Source: Sphingomonas azotifigens NBRC 15497
Lineage (GTDB): Bacteria > Pseudomonadota > Alphaproteobacteria > Sphingomonadales > Sphingomonadaceae
Reading direction: 5' to 3'
Assembly: GCF_002091475.1 (NCBI RefSeq)
Contig: NZ_BCTR01000058.1
Span: forward strand, 1-48,535
DNA: 48,535 nt
A program made the translations under genes and the position numbers. The stretch's first letter is position 1, and each line of letters starts with the position of its first letter. The notes below the pieces were generated by a model that was not told the DNA's origin, did no database searches, and saw only the letters and a program-made list of their open reading frames with translations. Positions 26,013-34,205 of the stretch are shown piece after piece.

Positions 26013-27248
26013 TCAGCTGGGGCGGAACATCCGTCCGCGTTCCGTCACCGCTACTACCACGAGCGAAAGACCACCCATCAGCAGAAAACCACTATACAGC
26101 GGGATGGTGCTGCCATCGAACGCCTGGCCGATCGCGGCGCCGATCAGCGCACCGGCGAGCGTCGTCGAGAAGCCCTGGAGGCTCGACGCGGTGCCGGCGA
26201 TCTCGCCCATCTTCTCCATCGCCATGGCCGAGAAGTTCGAGGTGGCGAGGCCGAAGCACGCCATCATCAGCGCCTGCAGGATGCCGAAGCTCCACAGCGT
26301 CTCCAGCCCCAGCACGGTGATGGCGAGGTGCACGCCCGCCACCAGCGTGAGCAGGGTGAGCGCGGTGTGCGAGATCACCCGCGTGCCGAGCCGCATCACG
26401 ATCCGCGAGTTGAGGAACGACCCCACCGCCATGGTGCTCGCCACCGCGGCGAACACCACGGTGAGCAGCTCGGGCCGGTGGAAGACATCGGTCATCACCT
26501 GCTGCACCGATCCGATGAAGCCGAACAGCGCGCCGGAGAGCAGGCCGGTGGCGATGGTGTAGCCGACCGCGGCACGATCGCGCAGCATCAGCCCGTAGTC
26601 GGCGACGACGCGCGCCGGGTGCAGCGACTGGCGCGCGTCTGCCCCCAGCGTCTCGGGCATGCGCAGCGCGAACCACAGCAGCACCAGCCCGGCGATCCCG
26701 CCGATGCCCCAGAAGATCGTCCGCCACGATCCGCCCGCGTTGAGGATGATCTGCCCCACCGCCGGCGCGAAGATCGGCGCCGCCATGAACACGATGAACA
26801 CCAGGCTCATCACCCGCGCCATCGCCCGGCCGGCATAGCAATCGCGCACCAGCGCGACGGTGACCACCCGCGCGCCTGCGGCGGCGGACCCCATCGCCAG
26901 CCGGGCGAGCAGCAGCAGCACGAAGCTGCTCGAGATCGCGGCGATCGCGCAGGTCAGCACATAGCTGCCGAGCGCGATCATCAGCACCGGCCGGCGGCCG
27001 AATCGATCCGAAAGCGGGCCATAGGCGAGCTGGGCCACCGCGAAGCCGACGAGAAAGGCGGTGATCACGAACTGGCGGTGATTGGCCGAATCGACGCCCA
27101 GGCTGGCGCCGATCGCCGGCAGCGCGGGCAGCATCGAATCGATGCCGAGCGCGGTCAGCGCCATCAGCGCGGCGGCGAGCGGCACGAACTCGCTGAAGCG
27201 CAACGGGGCATTTCCGGCCGATGCGGTGCTGAGATGCGGCGTCTGCAT
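26013..27248 (-). CDS. MFS transporter, Bcr/CflA-type drug-resistance family
   Basis: 411 residues with twelve predicted membrane segments. Bcr/CflA hallmarks: motif LGIDSMLPALPAIGASL in TM1 (about 38-54), LAYGPLSDRFGRRPVLMIALG in loop 2-3, and a long TM4-5 stretch (VTVALVRDCYAGRAMARVMSL). Members export antibiotics, bicyclomycin being the classic case, or cysteine and other small molecules; the substrate is not predictable. I use the ATG at 27248; the frame is open upstream but reads as low-quality sequence. Divergent from the lipoprotein gene at 27353. Confidence 0.93.
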   Translation of the reverse strand: MQTPHLSTASAGNAPLRFSEFVPLAAALMALTALGIDSMLPALPAIGASLGVDSANHRQFVITAFLVGFAVAQLAYGPLSDRFGRRPVLMIALGSYVLTCAIAAISSSFVLLLLARLAMGSAAAGARVVTVALVRDCYAGRAMARVMSLVFIVFMAAPIFAPAVGQIILNAGGSWRTIFWGIGGIAGLVLLWFALRMPETLGADARQSLHPARVVADYGLMLRDRAAVGYTIATGLLSGALFGFIGSVQQVMTDVFHRPELLTVVFAAVASTMAVGSFLNSRIVMRLGTRVISHTALTLLTLVAGVHLAITVLGLETLWSFGILQALMMACFGLATSNFSAMAMEKMGEIAGTASSLQGFSTTLAGALIGAAIGQAFDGSTIPLYSGFLLMGGLSLVVVAVTERGRMFRPS

Positions 27249-27352
27249 GGTGCGGCCATGGCCCAAGCCTTCCCTTGCGTCACCCTTTTTCCGGTTGACG
27301 TAGGTAGGCGTGCACCAACATTGCGGGCAGGAACCGCCGCAGGAGTACCCCG

Positions 27353-27838
27353 ATGAACCGCCTATCCGCGTCCCTGTTGCTGCCGATGGCGCTCGCCGCA
27401 TGCCATGGCAGCGCGAACATCAGCCTGGACGGCAACGACAGCGACGACAACAGCGTGATCGCCACCGATGCGAACGGCCGCATCCAGATCAAGGCGCCGG
27501 GGGTCCAGGGTTCGATCACGCTCCCCAAGATGCCGCTCGATGCCAAGGATTTCGACATCGACGGGGTGACGCTCTACCCGGGCTCGACGCTCAAGAACCT
27601 GAAGGTGAACGACAAGGGCGACGACAAGGACGGCGAGGTCATCGTCGAGTTCGAAAGCCCCGCCGCGCCGACGGTGGTGCGCGACTGGTTTCGCGACAAC
27701 ATGACCAAGCAGGGCTTCAAGGTGACGACGAAGGACGATAACCTGATCGGCACCACCGATGACGGCCAGCCCTTTGCGCTGCAGCTGAGCGCCCAGGGCG
27801 ATGCCAAGACCAAAGGGCTGATGCAGGTCGGCCACTGA
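27353..27838 (+). CDS. Hypothetical lipoprotein
   Basis: 161 residues. Lipoprotein signal with ALAAC (Cys17), then a beta-rich acidic domain. Residues about 40-75 show a repetitive pattern (QIKAPGVQGSITLPKMPLDAKDFDIDGVTLYPGS), and the second half (PTVVRDWFRDNMTKQGFKV) resembles small compact domains of outer-membrane-attached proteins. GCAGGAG is about 7 bases before the ATG. No family that I can name with confidence. It is divergent from the MFS transporter and 100 bases before a 2OG oxygenase gene. Confidence 0.75.
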   Translation: MNRLSASLLLPMALAACHGSANISLDGNDSDDNSVIATDANGRIQIKAPGVQGSITLPKMPLDAKDFDIDGVTLYPGSTLKNLKVNDKGDDKDGEVIVEFESPAAPTVVRDWFRDNMTKQGFKVTTKDDNLIGTTDDGQPFALQLSAQGDAKTKGLMQVGH

Positions 27839-27938
27839 GCCCGGCGGGGGACGGTCCACGGGCCATTGGGAATGTTCCCAGGCTTGTTGTTGCGGCGGTG
27901 GCGCGACTAATCACCGCCCTTTGCGTTCGGAGACTGTG

Positions 27939-28889
27939 ATGTTGGATACCCTCGCCGAAATTCCGGTGCTTTCGCTCGAGGCGCAGGCCGGCGATCCCGA
28001 AGGCTTCGCCCAGGCGTTCGGCCAGTCGTTCCAGCGCTTCGGCTTTGCCGTGGTGCGCGATCACGGCGTGCCGCAGGACCTGATCGAGCGCGCCTGGAGC
28101 CTCACCACGGCGTTCTTCGACCTGCCCGAGGACGAGAAGCGCGCCCATTTCATCCCCGGCGGCGGCGGTGCACGCGGCTACACGCCGTTCAAGACCGAGA
28201 TCGCCAAGGGTGCGACGCATGTCGACCTGAAGGAATTCTGGCATATCGGCCGCGAGCTCGCCGCCGGCCACCGCTTCGCCGACCTGATGGCGCCCAACGT
28301 CTGGCCGGCCCGGCCCGAGGGCTTTCGCGAGACCTTTGTCGAGCTGTTCGCCGCCTTCGACACCGCAGGCGACAAGCTGCTTTCGGCCGTCGCGCGCTAT
28401 CTCGGCCTGGCACCCGACTGGTTCGACCCCGCGGTGAAGGACGGCAATTCGGTGCTGCGCCTGCTCCACTATCCGCCGGTCGATGCCGATGCACCCGAAG
28501 TCCGCGCCGGCGCGCATGAGGACATCAACCTCATCACCCTGCTGCTCGGCGCCGAGGAAGCGGGGCTCGAACTGCTCGATCGCGACGGCAAGTGGATGGC
28601 GATCAAGCCGCCCGAAGGCGCGATGGTGATCAATGTCGGCGACATGCTGCAGCGGCTGACCAACCATGTGCTGCCCTCGACCACCCACCGCGTCGTCAAT
28701 CCGCCGGCCGAGCGCCGCGGCCATCCGCGCTACTCGATGCCGTTCTTCCTGCATCCGGCACCCGATTTCCTGATCGAGACGCTGCCGGGCTGCATCAGCG
28801 CAGAAAACCCGAACCGCTATCCGACGCCGATCACCGCGCATGATTATCTTCACGAGCGGCTGGTCGAGATCGGCCTGATCAAGAAATAA
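27939..28889 (+). CDS. Isopenicillin N synthase family 2-oxoglutarate/Fe(II) oxygenase
   Basis: 316 residues. The N-terminal DIOX_N-like region (about 8-125) and C-terminal 2OG-FeII_Oxy domain carry the iron ligands His193-x-Asp195 (AGAHEDINLITLL) and His250 (STTHRVVNP), with Arg264-x-Ser266 (RYSMPFF) for 2-oxoglutarate. This is the plant-gibberellin/IPNS-like subgroup, which also includes ethylene-forming and flavonoid oxygenases; in bacteria the substrates are mostly unknown. The start is the ATG at 27939, which fits the family N-terminus. Monocistronic, upstream of hom; no biosynthetic cluster is around it. Confidence 0.92.
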   Translation: MLDTLAEIPVLSLEAQAGDPEGFAQAFGQSFQRFGFAVVRDHGVPQDLIERAWSLTTAFFDLPEDEKRAHFIPGGGGARGYTPFKTEIAKGATHVDLKEFWHIGRELAAGHRFADLMAPNVWPARPEGFRETFVELFAAFDTAGDKLLSAVARYLGLAPDWFDPAVKDGNSVLRLLHYPPVDADAPEVRAGAHEDINLITLLLGAEEAGLELLDRDGKWMAIKPPEGAMVINVGDMLQRLTNHVLPSTTHRVVNPPAERRGHPRYSMPFFLHPAPDFLIETLPGCISAENPNRYPTPITAHDYLHERLVEIGLIKK

Positions 28890-28926
28890 ACGGTACGTGG
28901 CGGCGCGCCGTGACGACTAAATCTGT

Positions 28927-28947
28927 CTTCCCTTCTGCAAAGGGAAG
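28927..28947 (+). promoter_or_regulatory. Hairpin in the hom leader region
   Basis: CTTCCCTT-CTGCA-AAGGGAAG, an 8-base perfect stem with a 5-base loop, about 80 bases before the hom ATG. It is followed by a GC-rich stem ending in TTTT (28967-29000). Together these could form a terminator of the upstream oxygenase gene, or an attenuator of hom. Confidence 0.35.
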
Positions 28948-28966
28948 GCGCTAGGGACGAAGAGAC

Positions 28967-29000
28967 GGCGGCGGGGCGGAAGCGTCCGGCCGCCGCTTTT
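28967..29000 (+). terminator. GC-rich stem followed by TTTT before hom
   Basis: GCGGCGG and CCGCCGC arms flank a loop with further GC pairing, followed directly by TTTT. It would suit a rho-independent terminator between the 2OG oxygenase gene and hom. Since it is only about 26 bases from the hom start it may instead work as an attenuator. Confidence 0.45.
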
Positions 29001-29025
29001 CTGACCGGATCTGAAGGAACGACAC

Positions 29026-30318
29026 ATGGCGGAAGCGTTGCGCGTGGCACTGGCGGGGCTCGGGACGGTGGGCGGCGGCGTCATTCGCCTGCTCGACGCC
29101 AATGCCGAGCTGATCAGCCGCCGCGCCGGCCGCCCGATCGAAGTGGTCGCGGTTTCCGCCCGTGACCGCAGCAAGGATCGCGGCATCGACCTGTCGCGCT
29201 TCGACTGGGTCGACGATCCCGTCGAGCTCGCCCGCCATGCCAGGGCGGACGTGGTGGTCGAGCTGGTCGGCGGGGCGGACGGCCCGGCGCTGGCGCTCGC
29301 CCGTGCGGCGCTGGGTGCGAACAAGAGCTTCGTCACCGCCAACAAGGCGATGATCGCGCATCACGGGCTCGAATTGGCGCAGGCGGCGGAAGACGCGGCG
29401 GTCGCGCTCAAGTTCGAGGCAGCGGTCGCCGGCGGCGTGCCGGTGATCAAGGGCCTGCGTGAAGGCGCCGCTGCCAACGCGATCAGCCGCGTCTACGGCA
29501 TCCTCAACGGCACCTGCAATTTCATCCTGTCGAAGATGGAGGCCGAGGGCCGCGACTTCGCCGAGATCCTCGCCGAGGCGCAGGCGCTCGGCTATGCCGA
29601 GGCCGATCCGACCTTCGACATCGACGGCATCGATGCCGCGCACAAGCTCTCGATCCTCGCCAGCCTCGCCTTCGGCACCCAGCCGGCGTTCGGCGACCTG
29701 AAGGCGAGCGGCATCCGCCACATCCTGGCGGCCGACATCGCCGAGGCGGCGACGCTCGGCTACCGCGTCCGGCTGCTCGGCATCGCCGATGCGGGAGCGC
29801 ATGGCCTGTTCCAGCGCGTGCATGCGCACCTCGTGCCGCTGAACCATCCGCTGGCGCATGTCACGGGTTCGACCAACGCGGTGGTGGCGGAAGGCAACTT
29901 CGTCGGCCGGCTGCTGTTCCAGGGTGCGGGTGCCGGCGACGGCCCGACCGCCAGCGCCGTGGTCGCCGACCTGATCGACATCGCCCGCGGCGAGTTCGGC
30001 CCCCCCTATGCGATGCCGGCGACCGCGCTGGTATCCCAGCCCCCGGCGGACAGCGGCGAGCGGCGCGGCCGCTCCTATGTGCGCTTCACCGTGGCGGACC
30101 GGGTCGGGGTGCTGGCGGAGATCGCGGCGGCGATGCGCGATGCGGGCGTCTCGATCGAGAGCCTGATCCAGCGCGGCGTGAGCCCGGACGGCAGCGCGCT
30201 GGTCGCGATCGTCACCCATGAGGCGCCCGAGCGGAGCATCGCCCAGGCACTCGAAAAGCTGCGGGGTTCGCAGAGCCTCACCGGCGAACCGATGTGGATG
30301 CACATTCTCGACGCGTGA
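29026..30318 (+). CDS. hom: Homoserine dehydrogenase
   Basis: NAD(P)-dependent reduction of aspartate semialdehyde to homoserine, for threonine, methionine and isoleucine synthesis; cytosolic. 430 residues, normal length for the monofunctional enzyme. Rossmann motif GLGTVGGGV (11-19), ANKAMIA (105-111), NGTCNFILSKM (161-171), a catalytic region with DPTFDIDGIDAAHKL (194-208), and a C-terminal ACT domain (about 345-420, VADRVGVLAEIAAAMRDAG) that is expected to respond to threonine. In many relatives hom lies next to glpX; here two minus-strand genes separate them. GAAGGAA is the ribosome-binding site. Confidence 0.97.
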   Translation: MAEALRVALAGLGTVGGGVIRLLDANAELISRRAGRPIEVVAVSARDRSKDRGIDLSRFDWVDDPVELARHARADVVVELVGGADGPALALARAALGANKSFVTANKAMIAHHGLELAQAAEDAAVALKFEAAVAGGVPVIKGLREGAAANAISRVYGILNGTCNFILSKMEAEGRDFAEILAEAQALGYAEADPTFDIDGIDAAHKLSILASLAFGTQPAFGDLKASGIRHILAADIAEAATLGYRVRLLGIADAGAHGLFQRVHAHLVPLNHPLAHVTGSTNAVVAEGNFVGRLLFQGAGAGDGPTASAVVADLIDIARGEFGPPYAMPATALVSQPPADSGERRGRSYVRFTVADRVGVLAEIAAAMRDAGVSIESLIQRGVSPDGSALVAIVTHEAPERSIAQALEKLRGSQSLTGEPMWMHILDA

Positions 30319-30325
30319 GCGCCGA

Positions 30326-30655
30326 TCAGTAGTTCAGCTTCAGCAACCGATGGCCGCTGCCGGGGCATACCGGCATGCCGGTGCGGTTGCAGCTGGGCCC
30401 TTCGGCGGCCTGCAGCATCTCGAGCTTGCGATCGATCAGCGGCTCGTGTGCGCTGGCCAGGCGGAAGCGATTATGCGCCGCGCGCGTGCCGCAGTCGCGC
30501 TCGACGTCGCAGGTCTGGATCAGCGGTGAAAGTTCGGGGCGCGGCCGCGCCGACCGGCGGAGCGTGGCCCGCACCACGTGCGGCGGTGCCACCTCGGCCG
30601 CGCGCACCGCGCCAGCCATGCTTGCGCTCTGGAGCGCGAGTGCAATCAACAGCAT
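30326..30655 (-). CDS. Small secreted Cys-containing protein
   Basis: 109 residues: signal peptide (about 1-19, MLLIALALQSASMAGAVRA) and a mature chain with four Cys (CDVERDC, SCNRTG, VCPGSG) that could form two disulfides. A strong AGGAGG stands 5 bases before the ATG at 30655; longer in-frame starts are not supported. Convergent with hom (7 bases apart) and in tandem with the gene at 30735. I recognise no domain. The presence of paired small Cys proteins is frequent in sphingomonads, but their role is unknown. Confidence 0.7.
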   Translation of the reverse strand: MLLIALALQSASMAGAVRAAEVAPPHVVRATLRRSARPRPELSPLIQTCDVERDCGTRAAHNRFRLASAHEPLIDRKLEMLQAAEGPSCNRTGMPVCPGSGHRLLKLNY

Positions 30656-30734
30656 ATGCCCTCCTGTTGTATCCCGCCGAAGCAACGCGCCGATGCCCGG
30701 CGGGTTGCGCAGACCTGCAGCCCTTTCGTCGCGT

Positions 30735-31088
30735 TCATGGGGCAAGCTCCCGCCGCTGGACCCGCGCCGAGCCGTCCAGCCCGACGGTTGCACTGATGCC
30801 CACCGACCCGCATCGGACCATGAAGGCGCCCTTGCCGCAAGGCGTGATGCCTTGCTGCATCGGATCCCCGATCAGCCGGTTGAGCCGGGCCGCATCCGAA
30901 TCACGGCTCAGATCGGGGGTGATGAACGGCACCCGGTAGCGATCCGCCTCGCGGCGCGAGCAGACGATGATCTCGCCCTCGCCGGTCGGGGCACGACACG
31001 GGATCTCCGCCTGGGTGCGCGCACGATAGTCGGCGACGACCGACGATACCGTATTTTGTTGAGCTAACAGCAGGAACGGTAGCAACAT
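30735..31088 (-). CDS. Small secreted Cys-containing protein with IVCSRR motif
   Basis: 117 residues: a short hydrophobic N-terminus (MLLPFLLLAQ) and a mature chain with four Cys. The stretch GEGEIIVCSRREADRYRVP (about 37-55) is a recurrent element that I associate with sphingomonad secreted proteins; I know no function for it. GGGGGATC is upstream of the ATG at 31088, which I prefer to an in-frame start 51 bases earlier. It precedes the 30326 gene by 79 bases on the same strand, so they may be one transcript. Divergent from glpX. Confidence 0.68.
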   Translation of the reverse strand: MLLPFLLLAQQNTVSSVVADYRARTQAEIPCRAPTGEGEIIVCSRREADRYRVPFITPDLSRDSDAARLNRLIGDPMQQGITPCGKGAFMVRCGSVGISATVGLDGSARVQRRELAP

Positions 31089-31244
31089 CGTGTCGATCCC
31101 CCACGATTCCACGCAAGGATAGCGCGATTCTCTGGACAAATCACTAAAGTCCTTCGAAGTCGCGATGACAACGTTAGCACTGCTCGACAGGAGGTGAGGG
31201 CCCCCCTATCGCCACTGACAAATCGAAAAGGGAATCCCGAACCG

Positions 31245-32213
31245 ATGCCAAACGCAAGCCGTGTCCTCGACCGTGTCCTCGTGCTCGAAATGGTGCGCGT
31301 CACCGAAGCCGCGGCAATCTCCGCCTCCAGCCTGGTCGGCCGGGGCGACGAGAAGGCCGCCGACGCCGCTGCCGTCGAGGCGATGCGCGAGGCGCTGAAC
31401 CAGCTGTACATGGACGGCACCGTGGTGATCGGCGAAGGCGAGCGCGACGAGGCGCCGATGCTCTATATCGGCGAGAAGGTCGGCTCGGCCATCGGCAAGG
31501 GCCCGAAGATCGACATCGCGCTCGATCCGCTGGAAGGCACGACGATCACCGCCAAGGCCGGCCCCAATGCGCTGGCGGTGCTGGCGGTGGCGGAAGAGGG
31601 CTGTCTGCTCAATGCGCCCGACGTCTATATGGACAAGATCGCGGTCGGCCCAGGCTATCCGCAGGGCGTGATCGACCTGAGCAAGTCCCCGACCGAGAAT
31701 ATCGAGGCGATCGCCGCCGCCAAGGGCGTTAAGCCCAGCGAGATCATCGCCTGTGTGCTCGATCGCCCGCGCCACGAGAAGCTGATCGCCGAGCTGCGCG
31801 GCATCGGCTGCGGCATCATGCTGATTCCGGACGGCGACGTGGCGGGCGTGATCGCGACGAGCGATCCGGCGACGACGATCGATGTCTATATGGGCCAAGG
31901 GGGCGCGCCCGAGGGCGTGCTCGCCTGTGCGGCGCTGCGCTGCGTCGGCGGCCAGTTCCAGGGCCGCCTCGTGTTCCGCAACGAGGACGAGCGTGCGCGC
32001 GCGGCCAAATGGGGCATCGAGGATCTCGACAAGATCTATTCGCTCGACGAACTCGCCAAGGGCGACTGCATCTTCGCCGCAACCGGCGTGACGGACGGCT
32101 CGCTGCTCGCCGGCGTGAAGCGGGTGAAGGGCAAGATGACGACCGAGAGCGTGGTGATGCGCGCCAGCTCGGGCACCGTGCGCTGGGTGAAGGGCGAGCA
32201 CCGCGTCGACTGA
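31245..32213 (+). CDS. glpX: Class II fructose-1,6-bisphosphatase GlpX
   Basis: 322-residue metal-dependent phosphatase of gluconeogenesis (fructose 1,6-bisphosphate to fructose 6-phosphate). Metal and substrate motifs are intact: GEGERDEAPML (63-73), KIDIALDPLEGT (88-99). Length is typical. I use the ATG at 31245, with AGGGAA upstream; the frame is open 51 bases earlier, but that start overlaps its own ribosome-binding-like AGGAGG and is less likely. Followed by a strong hairpin. In other alphaproteobacteria glpX often follows hom directly; here it is separated by two oppositely oriented small genes. Confidence 0.95.
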   Translation: MPNASRVLDRVLVLEMVRVTEAAAISASSLVGRGDEKAADAAAVEAMREALNQLYMDGTVVIGEGERDEAPMLYIGEKVGSAIGKGPKIDIALDPLEGTTITAKAGPNALAVLAVAEEGCLLNAPDVYMDKIAVGPGYPQGVIDLSKSPTENIEAIAAAKGVKPSEIIACVLDRPRHEKLIAELRGIGCGIMLIPDGDVAGVIATSDPATTIDVYMGQGGAPEGVLACAALRCVGGQFQGRLVFRNEDERARAAKWGIEDLDKIYSLDELAKGDCIFAATGVTDGSLLAGVKRVKGKMTTESVVMRASSGTVRWVKGEHRVD

Positions 32214-32220
32214 CCGATAG

Positions 32221-32256
32221 CAAGGGCGCCGCCGGCTTGATCCCGGCGGCGTCTTG
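32221..32256 (+). terminator. Hairpin after glpX
   Basis: CGCCGCCGG and CCGGCGGCG arms (32227-32235 and 32243-32251) are perfect, and an outer CAAG/CTTG pair extends the stem. Only a weak T-run follows. Likely terminator or RNA-stability stem for glpX, before the CocE-type gene. Confidence 0.6.
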
Positions 32257-32298
32257 CCGCACCAAGTCACCCTGATCTTTCCAGGGGGACGAACGAAC

Positions 32299-34146
32299 AT
32301 GCGGCACTGGCTGGTTACCGTAGCGCTCGCGGCGCTTGCCGCACCACTCGCGGCCGCCGCACCGCCCCAGGCCGCGCCCGCCGCAACCGAAGCGCCCTTC
32401 ACCTTCGAAGAGGCGATGATCCCGATGCGCGACGGGGCGAAGCTCCACACCGTCATCGTCCGCCCGCGTGACGCCAAGGGTCCGCTGCCGATCCTGTTCC
32501 AGCGGACGCCCTATGGCGCGCCGGGCGCAGCACCGTCGCGCGTCCCCGCCAGCTGGGCGCCGCTGGTCCGCGACGGCTATATCTTCGTGTTCCAGGACAT
32601 GCGCGGCCGCTTCAAGTCCGAAGGCGGCCCGTTCACGCTTTCCACCGAGGTGAAGGCCGGCAAGGGCACGACCGACGAGGCGACCGACGCCTATGATTCG
32701 ATCGACTGGCTGGTGAAAAATGTGAAGCCGAACAACGGCAAGGTCGGCATGTGGGGCGTGTCCTATCCCGGCTTCACCGCCGCGGTGGCGCTCGCCAAGC
32801 CGCATCCGGCGCTCAAGGCGACCAGCCCGCAGGCGGCGTGGATCGACTATTGGAAGAACGACGACCTGCATCGCTGGGGCGCGATGCGGCTCACCTATGC
32901 CAGCGACTGGGTGAACAGCCTCCAGGCCGACAAGACCAACGACGGAATCGACCTCTACGACCGCTACGACACCTATGACTGGTTCCTCCATGCCGGCTCG
33001 CCCGACGATATCGAGAAGAAGTATTTCAAGGGCCGGGTGCCGCGCTTCCGCGAGATGATCGAGCATCCCGATTATGACGAGCACTGGAAGAAGCAGGTCT
33101 GGTCCAACGCGCTCGGCAAGACGACCGTGCCGACGCTCAACGTCGCCGGCTATTGGGACCAGGAAGATCCCTGGGGCAGCTGGAAGATCTGGGAGAAGCA
33201 GCGCGCCAACGATCCGGACAAGCTGGCGCTGATGGTCGCCGGTCCCTGGGCGCACGGCACCTGGCAGTCGCCTGCCAACAGCCTGGGGCGTATCCCCTTC
33301 GGCATCGACAGCGGCACGCAGTTTGTCGAGCAGATCGAGGCGCCGTTCTTTGCCTATTGGCTGCACGGCACCGGCGCAAAGCCGGACTTCGCGCTGAAGA
33401 GCTTCCAGTCGGGCTCGTGGCAGTGGAAGACGTACCAGACCTACCCGCTCGCCAATGCGCAGGCGACCAGCCTGTACCTGCACGGCGACGGTTCGCTGAG
33501 CTTCACCGCGCCGGCGGCAGGCGAGGGGTGCCGCGACTATGTCAGCGATCCCGCCCGCCCCGTGCCGTTCCGCCCGCGGCCGATGTCCGCCACCTATGCC
33601 ACGCCCGACTGGCGCTGGTGGGAGGCGGAAGACCAACGCTTCGTCGACGACCGGCCCGATGTGCTCAGCTACGTGTCCGCGCCGCTGGAGAGCGACCTGA
33701 CCGTCACCGGCGAGGTCACCGCCAAGCTGATGGCTTCGACCAGCGGCACCGACAGCGACTTCGTCGTCAAGCTGATCGACGTCTTCCCGGAGAACTACGA
33801 GAAGGCGCCGACCGCGCTGGGCGCCTATGCCAAGGGCCTTAACGGCTATGAGCTGCCGATCGCGATGGAGATCCGCCGCGGCCGCTACCTCAAGAGCTTC
33901 GAGCAGGCGACGCCGCTGGTGCCCGACCAGGTGAGCGCCTGGGACTTCCCGCTGCGCGACCACGACCATGTGTTCAAGAAGGGCCACCGCATCATGGTGC
34001 AGGTCCAGTCGAGCTGGTTTCCGGTGATCGACCGCAACCCGCAGACCTTCGTGCCGAACATCTACAAGGCCAAGCCCGAGGATTATCGCAAGGCGACGCA
34101 GCGGGTGTGCAGCGGGTCTGCGGTGACGCTGCCGGTGGTGCGATAG
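32299..34146 (+). CDS. CocE/NonD family hydrolase, secreted
   Basis: 615 residues: signal peptide (about 1-20, cleavage near AAA), an alpha/beta-hydrolase domain and a C-terminal jelly-roll domain (X-Pro dipeptidyl-peptidase C-terminal family). Catalytic Ser155 in GVSYPG; the Asp is likely in YWDQEDPWGS and the His in GPWAHGT. Family members include cocaine esterase, glutaryl-7-ACA acylase and Xaa-Pro dipeptidyl peptidase; such secreted sphingomonad homologues probably split esters or peptides in the periplasm. The specific substrate is unknown. The ATG at 32299 gives the signal peptide and has an AGGGGG upstream. Confidence 0.9.
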   Translation: MRHWLVTVALAALAAPLAAAAPPQAAPAATEAPFTFEEAMIPMRDGAKLHTVIVRPRDAKGPLPILFQRTPYGAPGAAPSRVPASWAPLVRDGYIFVFQDMRGRFKSEGGPFTLSTEVKAGKGTTDEATDAYDSIDWLVKNVKPNNGKVGMWGVSYPGFTAAVALAKPHPALKATSPQAAWIDYWKNDDLHRWGAMRLTYASDWVNSLQADKTNDGIDLYDRYDTYDWFLHAGSPDDIEKKYFKGRVPRFREMIEHPDYDEHWKKQVWSNALGKTTVPTLNVAGYWDQEDPWGSWKIWEKQRANDPDKLALMVAGPWAHGTWQSPANSLGRIPFGIDSGTQFVEQIEAPFFAYWLHGTGAKPDFALKSFQSGSWQWKTYQTYPLANAQATSLYLHGDGSLSFTAPAAGEGCRDYVSDPARPVPFRPRPMSATYATPDWRWWEAEDQRFVDDRPDVLSYVSAPLESDLTVTGEVTAKLMASTSGTDSDFVVKLIDVFPENYEKAPTALGAYAKGLNGYELPIAMEIRRGRYLKSFEQATPLVPDQVSAWDFPLRDHDHVFKKGHRIMVQVQSSWFPVIDRNPQTFVPNIYKAKPEDYRKATQRVCSGSAVTLPVVR

Positions 34147-34205
34147 CTTCGGGCCGCGCCGGACCGGCCAGGCTGGCGTTCAGCGTGACCGGCCAGCGCG
34201 GCGGA

